Assembly: GCA_021613375.1 (NCBI GenBank)
Contig: CM038720.1
Coordinates: 8,538,962 to 8,602,961, forward strand
Length of the DNA stretch: 64,000 bases
Direction: 5' to 3'
Origin: Megaleporinus macrocephalus
Taxonomy: Eukaryota > Chordata > Actinopteri > Characiformes > Anostomidae
Made by a program: the position numbers and the translations under genes. The notes beneath the pieces were generated by a model. The model saw nothing but the letters and a program-made list of their open reading frames with translations, did no database searches and was not told the DNA's origin. Positions 34,316-48,022 of the stretch are shown piece after piece (position 1 is the stretch's first letter; each line of letters starts with the position of its first letter).

Positions 34316-37300
34316 GTAGGTAAAAACCTCTCCGGGACGCTTAAAGAGAAAAATAAACAGCCGCGGGAAAGAGGGACGAGGGAGCGCGGCGGCTCCTCCC
34401 GCGTTGGAGTTCGCTTTTTTAAAGAGAGATGTTTTTTCTCCAATTCAAGCAAAACAATGGTACATCAATCCCGGGCTTCCAGCTGTGAGGCAGGAGCGGG
34501 ACGAGCGAAAAAACCTTCTCTTTTCTCCTCGGAGACGCGAAATATTCACTCCCCTAACTTCGGATGCGTCTTGTGCGTTGTCCGGGTTTGAGGTTTCGGT
34601 TGTGGCTGTTTGGAAATCCGTGTTTTCTTTGAATTATGAAGCGAGGGAACGCGGCTCGTCGCCGCCACCGCGGTGAAAAGAGAAGCCAGTCTGGGTTTGG
34701 GAGCCGTTATTGAGTCTAAACCTGAGAAAGAAAGATGTGGCTGAAGTTAGCTTCTTATTTGAATTCTCCGTTCCACCTTAAGTGGTGCAGCAGTTACATT
34801 CTGGCGCCTCAGGCGCCAGAATGTAACTGCTGCACCATTTAAGGTGGAACGGACAATTCGAATTAGAAGCTAACTTCATATAGCGAGTTTTACGTTAACC
34901 CAAACCGCTTAACGCTAATTCCCTCACGTTTAACTTCCTCCACTGGTAGAAGTGATTTAACTCTGGGCTATAACGTAAAAACGTGTGGCTTGGACGAGTC
35001 AAGTTTGGCGCTGAGAACTTTTTTTTTTTCGGGGAGGGGGATTCAAACGGCGGTGGTAACGTTAAACGTTAAGCCGTGGGGTTCAGGAATGCGAGCTATG
35101 CATGTTCACCGTTTGGGTCCATTTCTTTGTTTTTGGGCTCGTCTGTCAGAGCCTGGGCTTCTTTTTTTCTCGTCCCCTTCACCTCATGTGCCTCGCTTTC
35201 CTCAGAGCTGTGTATAATTTCTCTGTTCGTGTCGCGAAACCTTGGCGCTAACTTTGTGTGTTAGCTTCAGGCTAACGGCGCTGTTTACCTCAGACAAACA
35301 AGATCGCGGCGTTCAACTCGATAAGAAGACGTCGATGGAGACAAAAACCATCCTTCTAAACACTTGGGCATCTTAATCTTTTTATTATTAGATTTATCAT
35401 TAGCCAAACAGTTATTTATTCACACGTCGGAGTCCAGGTTATTATGCTCTGCCTTGGGTGGCTGGTTTGGCGGCCTTAAATCCACGTTAAGCTCCAAATT
35501 CAGTGTCTAAGTGTCTAAAATGTAGCCTGATACGTTGAAATAGTACTTTTCCATGCTTAAGATGCTTAAGTGAGACGAGGATGACTCACGGTGTCAGCTA
35601 GTTTTAGGAAAGCGTGCTAGTAAACAGCCCTCCTCCTCCCTCACAGTGTTATATGGCTGGTGTTGATTTCATGTCATAACCATGTGTGGACTTGGAGAGG
35701 AAGCGTGACCGACCTGGCTGGACATCACCACTGATTCCTTTAAGCCTGGCAACGTAAAGTGAATCCGCAAGGGCTCTGCTGTGAAGGTCTGAGGTTAGGC
35801 AGGGTCCTGTTTCAGCGGTAAACTATAATAAAGTATAAGAAAGATATGATTTGCTTGCTTATTCGAAGGTTTCGTGGAACTTGAATCAAGTTTTAGGCAC
35901 CAGAGAACTGGACAGCACTGTGTTTATGGTTTCGAAGGACAGACAGAAATTATCTGATTCGTTTAGAAGTGATGAGTCTGAAATAGTGCTGGCATGTCAT
36001 CTTTATCTGGGGTTTGAGTTCACGATACAGCTTTACTGTAGCTGGGTTGAAGGGTTGGTCAGTCTGTTAAGATTACCATGCAAAGGTATATTAGATATTA
36101 GGCAAGTAGTGTCCTCCTGGGGCTGAGTCTAGCTACCAATCGTGATTTTTATTGGTTTGGGGGGGGTTAAATATGATAATTTTCTATAAGTTAGGCTGTT
36201 TGCCTCACACAAAAGCACCAAGGCGTCCTTATTTTCCACCCTACCCAGATTGACGCGTGTGTGTGCAGCGTGCATGTTCACAGACTTTCTTATCTGGTTA
36301 TTTCCTTCGCTTAAAAACTGAGAATATAGTACAAATTGTAGTGCTTGCGGTTTGAAAGTTGCAATAAAATGATTGCATGTTTGGCGACACGTTCAGCAGC
36401 CTAAAAAGCAGGGCTCTCTCCTGTGTGCTCTGCCTTATGCACAATTTGAATAGTGAACCTGATTATTAAAGTGGCTCAAATGCGTATCCTCAGGGCAGGC
36501 TCCTTTCCCGGCTTTGAAGTTGTTGCCGTAATCGTGACAGGTAGAGCTACTGTATTCCCAGCGTAGTGCACGAGTGCAGCTGTTACCTGCTAATTGGTGC
36601 AAGACCCCGAGCCCAACAGAGTGCGGAACCTCTGCCGCAGCCAGACCAGCTCGCATTTAAATTCGAAGCCTGAATTTAAGCCTTCGCTGAAGCTCTCTTC
36701 TGCTCAGGAGCGTAGGGCCGCTGTCCTCTGATTCACCCTGGTAGGCAGTAGCCTGCGTAACGCTCCGGAGTGAAAGTTCAGGCAGTTTGCGCTACTGTTT
36801 AGAGCAGGAACTCTGCCGGTTTGTCTGACTCTCAGCTGCTTCTGCAGAGATTAAAGCCTGGCTGAGCGGCGGTTTATCAACTTGGGTAGAAGGTGTAAAG
36901 ATAAGAACCTACGCCCTCGACGGCAGCTATAAAGTATGTGCCAACTTTTCTTTGGGGAGGGGCAAGAGCAATCGAAGCGGTGCGAGTTTGGTTTTAGGCA
37001 ATGTGGCCGCTTATTACTACTCAAATCAACTTCTTATCAGTGGAGGACCGGCGCTTGGGAAGTGGAGCAACTCTCATCCTTTGAGAGAGAAAGAATTTCA
37101 TTTGGTGGTCCTTTCATGTGAATGGTTGTGCACGGCAGGCATTGTGCGAGTCCTGAGAGAGTGGAAGTACATGTAATCCCTTTATTACTCAGCTGAAGTG
37201 GAGCGAAGAGAAAGAGAGAGAGTGAGCGAGCCCGTTACCGTCACAAACCCAGAGCTATCGGCACTGCCGACACGGAGTGACTCATGCGCTTCCCGCCAGA

Positions 37301-40300
37301 GAAACGTCCATCTCTCGCTCTTTTCTGTCTCACTCATGTCCTCTCTAGAAGCCTTTAGTCATTGATCTAAAGCAGGCTTCCAGCATGTTAATGAGGTGTT
37401 GGATGGCCTGAGCGACCTTCTCCTCCGTGACCCGTTTCTAAGTGCATCAGGGCTCGGACAGTAGTTTAATATCCAACACCTGGGTTTTGTTTTTTTGGGG
37501 TTTTTTTGGGCCTTGTAAGTATTGGGCACCCAGGAGGTGAGGTTTCTCCTTTTTAGCCTGTCTTTGGAGAACGAGAAAACAATTTCCACGTTGCTAGGCC
37601 GTCAGCAATCAGGCATTAGCGTGTAGGATCTTGTTTCTCAGGAGACTTTTGCCTTTGATAGATTGTATTGAAAGGATGTTGGGTTTAGGCCAGACTCTGC
37701 CAGTAGGAAGGGGAAGACTACTCATCTGTCTGGAAGTCTGCTCTGTCAGGCCACGAAATAACATTTATTCAGGGTGAGCTCATTGTGGAAAAAACAGTCT
37801 TGCACTGAACGAAGCGGTGCACGAGTAAATAAAACAGTAGAAGCCGTTGAAGTTAATTATTGTATGCGGGTCGTACAGTACAGCAACCTGCCCTCGTTGC
37901 TTGAAAAGCGTTGGGCTTCTTTTGTTGTGTGGATTTTTTTGGGTCCCCCTTTAGCTTAAACACCCATTCCACTTTCTCTTGTTTCCTTTCAAATTCAAAT
38001 TTAAGAAAGCTTTACTCGAAAATGAATTACCATGTGCTACAGCGTTCAGTCTAGTTCCCGGCGCAGTTCTCTATTGTGCCGTAGCTGCCTTTTGAGGGAA
38101 AAAAAAAAAAAAACCCTGCTTATTCTTGAGCAGAGCTCGGTTTGGGATGTTATTTACGTTGGAGTGACCTCAGCCTTCAGAGCCGATTTGGATCAAAACT
38201 GTCAGAGTGGCGTGAAGGCGCAGCAGGCCGCAGTCACCGTGCCTGTGTCTGGGAGCATGGCTGCCTGTCTGCAGTCCCACGCTGACCCACAAACACCACC
38301 TCGGGGTGAAAAAAGGCGATAAGAATGTTGTGGATCCAGGAAGGTGCTGGCCGAGCAGGTGTACAGACAGTAGGGTAAGCCCCCCCCTACGAACCACGGC
38401 TAAAGTCTCCAGGTTCCCAGATCCCTTCTGCATCTGCAAGGCGTCCCACCAAGGGGTGTGTGGAGAAATGCAACCGTTCTGCCCATGAATAGAGGAACCA
38501 AATCAGCGAAGACTCCCTTACAAAGACCCCCTGCCGGGCCCTGAGTGCATCACTGCTCGGATTTGGGGGACGCAACAATAGAGCAGATGAAATAAGGAGT
38601 ACAATGTGGAATTCATTTTTCTTCTCTCTCTGGCTGCCCCCCACCCCCCCTTATACCCCGCCAATCTCTATCCCTGTCGAGACTGGCCCTGTAGGATGGA
38701 TGGCTGAACCCAAATGTGAAGGGGTCAGTTGTTTAACCCTGGCTTTTGCGGAAGACGACGCACTCGTCTTAATTGCAGTGTCCTCCTTTCCCAGAGCCCA
38801 TCGGACGTAAACTAACGTGTTGTGTAAAAACGGTTGTTTTTTCACCAGTAGGTGGCATCGTTTAGTGTCCTGTCCTCCGGCCAATACGTTTGCAGTTATT
38901 GCACGCGTTTTGTTTTTTTTTTTGTTTGTTTGTTTCTAACCTAAATATTTTGCAGATCTTTTCCAGAGCTGTGCGATGTCCCTTTACATGCAAGTCTCAA
39001 TAAAACTAAACGAAGGGCCTATAATATTAGACTGCTATAAATACCCTTCCAGAAAAATGCCAATAAATCCCACCCCAGTGTATTTGGCTCGTGTGGTGTT
39101 GTGTCTGGATCGAGAGAGCCATTTTGAGAGGCCGTTAGGCAAGAGCTGCGGCCATAATGGAGATTAAGAAATGATTGTTGCCGAGGCCGGACCCTAATAT
39201 GTGCTGGCCCTCGCCTATTTGGGATGCTCCATTGAACAACAATAGTGCGAGAAGCCCAGCACTTGCTCCTTCTCTTTTTTTTTTTTTTTTCCCCTTCTTC
39301 CCCCTCCTCTTCCCCAGTGGCATCCCTGCTTGCTTTTGTGCTGATCTGCCGTCTGAAGTGTTTAAGAAACCCCTGATTCTGTACTCGGGGCAAAAGAACT
39401 AACAGGAGAGAGGATGCTTCTTTCTGTTTCTCAAGAAAATCCCCAAAAAACACGCACACCTGCTTGGATCCGATTTGCGGCTTAAAATGGTCCGCTTGGC
39501 CCGCTCCCTCAGAAGGAGCGGCTTTTCAGCAAAGATCCCCCTCGAAGCCAGGGCTCGGTGGTAACTGAGCTGCTCCTCAAAACCACGTGCTTTGGCTCTT
39601 ATTCCTCCTGTTGTGTCTCCGCTGCTTTCATTTGGGCTGCTGTTTAGTCTTCGTGTACCAGTTCCTGTGTACAGGAAAAACAGAGGCAGAATAAATGCTG
39701 CTGTGATTTATTGAAAGTGTTGTGCATTGAGAAGCAAGAAGAGACTTGTCTTCGGTCGTTTTGCAGTTGTGTAGCGCTAGCGTTTAGCATTCTGCTGGTT
39801 TAGATGTTTATTTTTGATTAAGCAAAGCCAATACGTCATAAGTCTTTCGTCCTTACTTGCCTTTCGTTGCAAGCTTACAGGGGAATTCCAGTGATTCTTA
39901 TTTATTTATTTTTTTTAAACATTTTATTTATTTATTTTTTTTTTAATTGCAGTCACTGAGATCCAAATATTTGGGTTGGTTTGACACGTTGCGAATAACT
40001 GTAGAGAAATAGAGTATAGCCATTTTATTTGCTTTACAAAACCACCAGTGAACTAACACATTCTCAGTTCTTCTGTGAGTAACATTGGTGATATTGGTAA
40101 ATAGCAGTAACTGAAAAATTTACCTTCCTTTGGGGACTGTTCTGCTCTAAGTCGCCCTGCATGTTTGCTAGGGTTATAAGAAAATGTCGTGATATTGATT
40201 ATCACGATATTATCTTTAGTGATACTACATCTATTCTCAAACACAGTATCGATTATTAATTAACAGTTTACTTGCAAAGATTCCTGCCAGATAGTTAGTC

Positions 40301-40977
40301 GTTAGTCATTGTGTTTAAATCTATGACCACAAGATGACTGTGTTGTAATCCATTTTTGGCTCTTCACCAACATAAACAAGCAGCACAAGGGCGCAATATT
40401 GTAAGCATTGGCTTGCAGTATTGCAATATGTCACAATATATTAAATTGTGATCGCTGTCCTAATGTCCCTAATGTCTCTAAGGAGTTAATGTTATAACAG
40501 GTTTTTAGCAAAAACGGTTACTAAACACTCTCAAACCAATCTCTCAGGCATAAGACAAAATATTTACAATAGTTTCTTGCAAACACTTTCTGTTAGTGAG
40601 ATTTTAGAGGCATTAAATAAGGTTTGGCTGTCGGCTTCTGACTCTAACTTGATGTGTTTCTCTAAAACAGAGCGTTTTACATCAAGCCGTTCCCTAAAAT
40701 GGGCAGAATCACAAACTTAACCTTAGTCTGTGACAGACTTTATTGTATTTTTGTCTTGAGCATATGCTCCAATCATCTAGTGTGTGCAACACACATGAGT
40801 TTCAGCTACGATTAAGATATCTTCATATGTCATATAATGTAAACAGAGCTGAACTTGCTCGACTGGACATACTCTAGAGAGTGTGTGTGTGTATATATTA
40901 TAATAATAATGTGTTCTAAACATATTAACGACTGATAAATAGACTTCCTGTCTTCACGCTCCACTGTTCAGCCAGTA

Positions 40978-41013
<36 letters not shown>

Positions 41014-44000
41014 GCTCCTCTGATTGGTTGCTGTGTGAATCTTAGGTTGAGTATCTTTCTTATCATGTCGCACTACAAGGCTTGTGAATGTTTCAGTTTC
41101 AAACATGTTTATACGCCTCATAGGGCCTCCAGTCACTTCACAACTCAACTGGAGGGCTAAGAGCAGATCGCCCATCCCATCAGTCACTTCTGATTGAGCA
41201 AAGGCACTTCAGATAGTGAAGATTTGTTGCAGGGAAATTTTAGGTGTACATAAATGATTTTATGCGAATTTTTATGACTGAGTTGCGCTTAAATCTGAAT
41301 AACTAGCTTGTTTTTATGAGCACCACTGCAGTGCAGGTAGGCCTGACGTTTTCTGAGTTTGCTCAACTTTTTTTTAAGGGCATGTGTTCTCGTCCCAAGT
41401 AGAGATGTCAACTTTTATATTTAAAAAGCTGCATGGTTCGGGAGGTTCCATTGTGAGTGTGTTGTTTGTGACAGCTTTTCATCTCTTGAAGAGTGGGTTC
41501 TTGGGGGCAGCGCCGCTGTGATGTGGTTGTGGTTTGGGGTTCTTCAAGACAGGTTTTTCCCTGGCCGTGTAAACAAAGGCCTGCCGAGGGCACTCCCGGC
41601 CCAGCCGCAGGCCACACAGTGACTGAGGCAGCGCTGTGATTGAAAGCGAAGATTGATGTCCTCTCTTGTGCTGCAATAAACAAGCCTCTCTGCTGTGGGG
41701 TCACCAGCGGAGCAGCCTTCGTTTCCTCAGACCACAGATTCCCCTCCTCCTCCTCCCCCTCCTCCTCCTCCTCCTGAGGGCAAACCGCTTGATTCAAAAC
41801 TCTTGTGTGGTCGCTACTTCCCTCCTTCTCTTTCTCTCTGTCTGGCTGTCAGGTTTGCCTCACCTCTGTGTTTGCGCTGAGCTCATTCTCGCCGAAGGCA
41901 GCGCTGGCTCGTCGCCCCGCTCCACATGAGTCGGCTACTTCTTTGGTCACATGACCCGTCTGCCGCATCATGGCGGGTCAGATCGGCTTGCGCTTGCCCA
42001 ATTTAGAAACTCCAGTGGCACCGAGCTGTTTTCGAGCCGTGCTGCCGCGAATGCCCAGAACTATTTCTGTCCTCTCTGTGGAGCACCCGGAGCAGCCTGA
42101 CCCTTTTTTTTTTTTTTTTTGGCTGCTTTTTTTTTTTTTCCCTCCATATGTTCAGCTATTGTTAGGACTGCCCCCCTCTCCCAGAGCTTTTCATTCATGA
42201 ATTCATGAGTCTGGAGCCAAATTCAGCTGCCTGAACCAGCCTAATCAGGAAACCTTGATTGAGCGATTACCTGAAAGTATTGTTTGCGTCTTTGATGGCG
42301 AGTCTGAATTGAGATTAAAAGAGATGGTTTGAACTTTATTCAGCTTTCCACAGCCTGTTTTATTTTTATGTGAATGTGAAGGGATCACACTCATCATTGC
42401 TCATCAAGCAGGCCGGCGGAAATGCTGACCAGAGCCACTGTTGCTCAGTCAGCCTGAGCGCTCTGTGCCCACTTCCACACATGTGCCCGGTATGAGTCAG
42501 TCTCTATTTTTGAATGGGCTTTGCTGGTCTGATGACTCTCTCTCTCTCTCTTTTTCTCTTTCTTGTCTCTCTCTTTCTTTTCTCTCTTATCTCTTTTCTA
42601 TTTCTTTCTTTCTCTTTTCTCTCTCTTTTTCTTTCTCTCTCTCTCTTTCTCTCATTTTGTTTTTCTCTCTTTCTCTTCTCTTTTTCTCTCTTTCTTTCTC
42701 TTTCTCTTTTTCTCTTTCTTTCTCTTTCACTTTTCTCTTTCTCTCTCTTTTTGTCTTTTCTCTCACTTTTCTTGAGTTTGCATAGTGATCAGTAGGCCGA
42801 AGCATACTTGGGATCAGTTTCTCATGTTGTGATAAACTGGAGGTCATGATGGAGAGATTTCTAACTTCCTGCTGTAAATGATATTCGGCGGGTACCAAAA
42901 CCCTGAAGTGTATCACCTGTGAGTAGCTCTATGTGGTCAGTGCTCATTAGGCGATCCAATCTGAAAACATAATAAACCAAGCGTGATTAATTTCCTGTCC
43001 AGCTACTCTGCTTATATACATTGCGTGAGCGTGTGTGGGTTAAACTTTTAAAATGAGGCTCCCTGCAAAAAAAGTTATTTAAGAGGTGCTAGTCACTGTT
43101 ATGAGTAATATGAAAGTGCTCATTGTGCTTTGAATGCAGTTTTATGCTTTGGGGGCAACCAGGGGAAGCCCACACTTGTTTTCCTCAGTTCTCTCTACCT
43201 GTCATCTGCATTCCCCTGCTGTAAGCACATTTAACTAGCTCCGCTTCTGCTGACAGTGCTGCTCCTTTCCTCTCTGAGATGTAAAGGATGTGGCCCGCTT
43301 GTCTAGTTTTATAAGAGATTTGCCTCCACAGCTAAATATATAAATATTCTAAGAAATGTAGAAGAATTTACATATATGGTTTTCCCCCCAACAAAGATGA
43401 AAAAATACAGTATTTTCATACAGTTTTAGAATAAACCATGCTCACTGGTTAATGTCTAAGCATTAATTATAATAAAATATATTTAAAATTAAATGCATTA
43501 AGTCACATGTATCTAGTTATTGCTGCTGTCATTCCAACAACACTTCAAATATTGTCTGCCTGGTCAAGAAATCTTAAATCTCTGTGTTTCCTTCTTGCAG
43601 CAGGCCAATGAAGCCCTCCACCACCAGCACCAGGTGGCCCCGAACAGCCTGCTGCCTCTGCTGAACTCTGGGGCCGAGCCGCAGGACCAGAAGCCTATTA
43701 TGCCCATCCCGTTGGACCAGAAGCCCCCGGTTAGCGCGGCCGAACTCCTGAAGGACAATATGGCCAGCGGGACGGTGGCCGGCGGAGGTGGGGGTGGGGG
43801 CAACGGCACTGGCGGCGGGGGTCCCATGCCCATCGTGAAGAAGGAGCACAAAACCAAGACACCTTTCATCTGCGGCTACTGCAACAAGGCCTTTCGCGAC
43901 AGCTACCACTTGAGACGGCACGAGTCATGCCACACGGGCATCAAGATGGTGTCGCGGCCCAAGAAGACGGCGCAGACGGCGCCCACCATGGTGCCCCTGA

Positions 44001-47000
44001 TCTCCACCATGCCGCGGGAGAACAGCGGCAACCCCTCCTACATCTCCACCATCGCGGGCATCCTTACCACAGCCACCACCTCGGCCTCCACCGGCTCTAG
44101 CATAATGACGCCCGCCTCCATGGCCGGCGTGGGTCAGCAGAGCGTCCCCAAAAAGCCAGCCAAGCCGGTGAAGAAGAACCACGGCTGCGAGATGTGTGGA
44201 AAGGCCTTCCGTGATGTCTACCACCTGAACCGCCACAAGCTGTCGCACTCGGACGAGAAGCCCTTCGAGTGCCCCATCTGCCAGCAGAGGTTCAAGAGGA
44301 AGGACCGCATGACGTATCATGTGCGCTCGCACGACGGGGGCGTCCACAAGCCGTACGTCTGCTCCGTCTGTGGGAAGGGCTTCTCAAGGTATGGCCTTTG
44401 TCAATCACTGCTAAGGGTTAATACTGGAACCATTTGCATTAACACTGGAACGCCATCAAATATAAATGTAGTGATTTACCACCACAGCGCTATGGTTTGT
44501 GTAAGTTGACTCCATTCTCTGTCTCTAAAAGCCCTGCTATTAAGACCCAGCTGTGTGTTTTCAGGTGTTATAAGAGGGTATTTCTGTGAGAGTAATGTCC
44601 ATTTCTTTTTCCAAAATGTGTTTGATGTCTAAAGTTGGTTTTGCACTTTAGGGGTAAGAAAATCGGGATGTTATGTTTGGTGATACTGTATCAATTCTCA
44701 AATACACAGTATCAATACACAGATTTTGGCAGACAGTGAATTGTTGTGTTTAAACCTCTGAATGCTAGATGGCAGTGTCGTAATCTATTTTCAGCTCCAC
44801 TCCAACATTAACAAGCAGCACAAGGGCGCAATGCTATTGTAAGCATTGGCAAACCTGTTCATACAGTGGTGTGTTTTAATAGTAGGGTTAGAAAAATCGC
44901 AATATCACTTTGCTTGCAGTATATATTGAATTGCGACCCCGTATCACGATATGTATCGTATCGCCAGGTTCTTGCAATACACAACCCTATGACCTACAAG
45001 GCAAATGTAGCTTTTATGAACCTGTAAGTAAACAGTACATAGCCTAAGGCTATGTCAAGTAATCTCAGACTTGTCTGTGACCTGCGGTGATGGAGGGAAG
45101 TAGAGTTAGAGTTCAAACTTTTGGATGTCCTTGTGTCCAAAACCATAAAAAACCAGTTTGACGCATAACCAAGTAATTAGTCAGGAACTTCAAGTTTGTA
45201 GGCATGTGTGTGGTTTTAGGCCAGTGCTGATTACTGGGGCAACTAAAGAAGTGGAGATTGAACCATAATCATTTTGGCAGCTTGGTTTTTATTTGTTTTT
45301 AGAACAGTTCTTATTTTATCACCAGTGGTTCTTTTGAAGTGGACAAACTGTAAGCTAATGCAGATAATCAGTATTTTTTTTTTTAGGCGCGCATCTGTGT
45401 ATCTTGATATGTAAACGTTTTAAAAACGTAAAAATTGCGACTGCATGTGCTTGGATTATACAGAAACATTTATAACATTTATTTATAATGAATTAAGAGA
45501 TAAAATGAAGGTTTAATGTCCTAAAATGTCCCAGCAGACTGTGTGTCAGAGTCGTCCATCATCGTTTTGTGGAGATACTTACTTAGGCATGCTAACCAGC
45601 TAAACCTGCCCTGTCTCATAATACCACTTTGTACTTTGGGAAGTGATGGTGACTCACTGTGGCATTGAGTCCAACATCAGAGAATAAAGAAGTAGCGCTG
45701 TTGCCCCGGCGTTATATTACAACCTCTTTACATTCATAATAAAGGTGCAGCTCCCTGTTAGATCATTTAAGGACAGTAGTGACTAAAAGTAAAGTAAACA
45801 CAGCGATGGCTGAAGGTCTTAGCAACTCAATTGGTGTCACTTATAAGCAGGACAAGACTTAATTTTGGCACTGATTTTCCACCAATGGCATAAATAAATG
45901 ATATTTAATGCTTTAACCTTCCCTCTAGACTGGTTGTGAGTGAAGGTAAAGGGACTGCATTTTTGGTGATACCTTGCCCCCTACTTGTTTGTAGTATAAA
46001 CTTGTCCAGATGTGTCATCTTGTTTATTGTACTCCTCCAAAGTAGAATAAAAGGTGAAAAGTTGAAAAGGCGACTGAATCTAAACAGATATTTCTTTCAA
46101 GCAAATTTTGCTGACACTGATAGGCCTGTCACAGTGATATCCATCACCATATAAATATTTGCAATTGACTCTTTTTATTATTCTTTTTGTGCCGAGCCTG
46201 AAGTGGGCAAATATTAGCTGACTAACTGTTTTGCTTCGTAGCTGTCACAGACGTAGGTCAAGCTGAAACAAACAAGTGTTGCTCACTGATGTCCTGAAAT
46301 TGTGGGAGTGTTTCACACAGAAACCCAACAGTGTGGTGCTCTGTCAGATCTGCACAGTGGAGATGATCACAACAGTACAACTGCTATACACGAGACCTTG
46401 AAGCTCAAGCATCCCATAGAGCTTCAACAACACAGCAGCAGGACAGCACCTGTTTACCTGTTTATCTTATCTTATAGATTATTTTAAGATTATTAACACG
46501 TGTACCATGTTTCTTTCAGTAGAGTCACTTGAAAAGTCTCATTGCTAACCATTTCTTAATCGTCTAGTGTAGAACCTAGGACTGTTCTCGATACCGCGAG
46601 AGCTTTAAAACACACGTAGCTGCTTCTCAAACGACTCTCTGCCAAAATATCTAGTCCACAAACTGTCCGAGTTCTTGTCAGTGAGGCGTGTAGGCTACCT
46701 GTCATTTTATTTCCTTGTGCTTCTGAGCACAAAATCATCCATTAGTTACAAATCCATAACAAAATAGTAAAAAATTCCTAACACACTCACATTAGAGTAA
46801 TCCAAAAATTAGTCGTTAGATTGATCGACCAATCAAAAAAAGAATCGTTAGATCAATTGCTTAAGAAATTAATCGTTAGATTTTATATATATATATATTG
46901 TGAAACCTGTAGAAAGTAAATGTGAGCCTGTGTAATAATTGAGACAGGCCTACGTGCCAGAATGATTCCAATGTCTGACTAACTGATTCTCCTGCTGAAG

Positions 47001-47987
47001 GATAGTGAGCTCATCAGCTGGACTGTAGGAGCAGGAAGAGCGTTAGGTATGAGGAACACTGTCTTACAGGCAACTTTGAAATAGTTTCCAAGTTGCCTTG
47101 TCTAATCCCACAGAACGTAGAGGCTTTTTTTTTTATGTCGATGTTGAAACACGTACAAAGACGTAGCTGGCTCCACCATCTGCTCCTCCATATGACGTTA
47201 ACATTGTCTTGCTCCCGTTGGCTGCTGCCGGCTGATTTATAACTGCAGTGAATAGTTGTGACTGACTGCTTTTGTGCTTCCCGAGCACGCGGCGGGCCGG
47301 GCCTGCCTCCTGGAGCGGCCCCTACCGTCTCAGGCCGAGGGGGGAGGGGACGAGGGCTGTCTGCTTTGATTCCTGTATCGCGCCGTGGATGCGTTCAGCA
47401 AGCTACTGCTACCCCTCCCATCCCAGAAGGGGTGAGAGGAGAGAAGGAAAAAAAAAAAGAAAAAGAAAAAAAAAGCTGTACAAGAGGGCCGGTGAGACAT
47501 GAGACCGGGATTTCCTCTTGCTCATGGCGCAGTCTCTGTAGACCACACTCAGTGTGCCGAGATCGTGGCTTCTTTAAGAGTGAACGGTGCCGCATCATCC
47601 CTCTATTTCCAGGCAGAAGCAAAGGCTCAGTGCGTCATACCAGCTCGCTCCACATCCTGTTCCAGCTCGCGGCACTGCGTGACTAATAATCTGAGGATTA
47701 ATTTCAGGGTGAGCAATGCAAGTCAGCGCGCTCAGAAGAAAGGAGCTGTTTTTAGCCCGCCAACTGTTCCCTGGCTTGTAGGACGTAACGTGGTGCTGGC
47801 TCCCCCCAAAAACTTAACGCTAAATAGCAGCACATCGGGGGAAGGGTTAGAGGGCAGCAGAGCAGGGTTTATATTTTATTCAGTCTTGTCTGACACCATG
47901 CTGGGGGGAAAGAAGTTGGTCGAGTAGCACCACGTTAAGTGCCAGCAGACCAGTGGCGCTCGCTTTGCACGTCTGGAAGCCCCCCCA

Positions 47988-48022
<35 letters not shown>

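Larger units (their letters stand above)
34316..43600 (+). other. vezf1: vezf1 intron 1
   Basis: A 9.3-kb intron. It contains the hairpin at 34743-34877, a decayed hAT family A copy at 40169-40471, (GT)n/(TA)n at 40977-41013, poly(T) runs at 42104-42139 and a polypyrimidine tract at 42538-42775. The CpG island extends into its first kilobase. No other exon was recognised. Confidence 0.85.
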
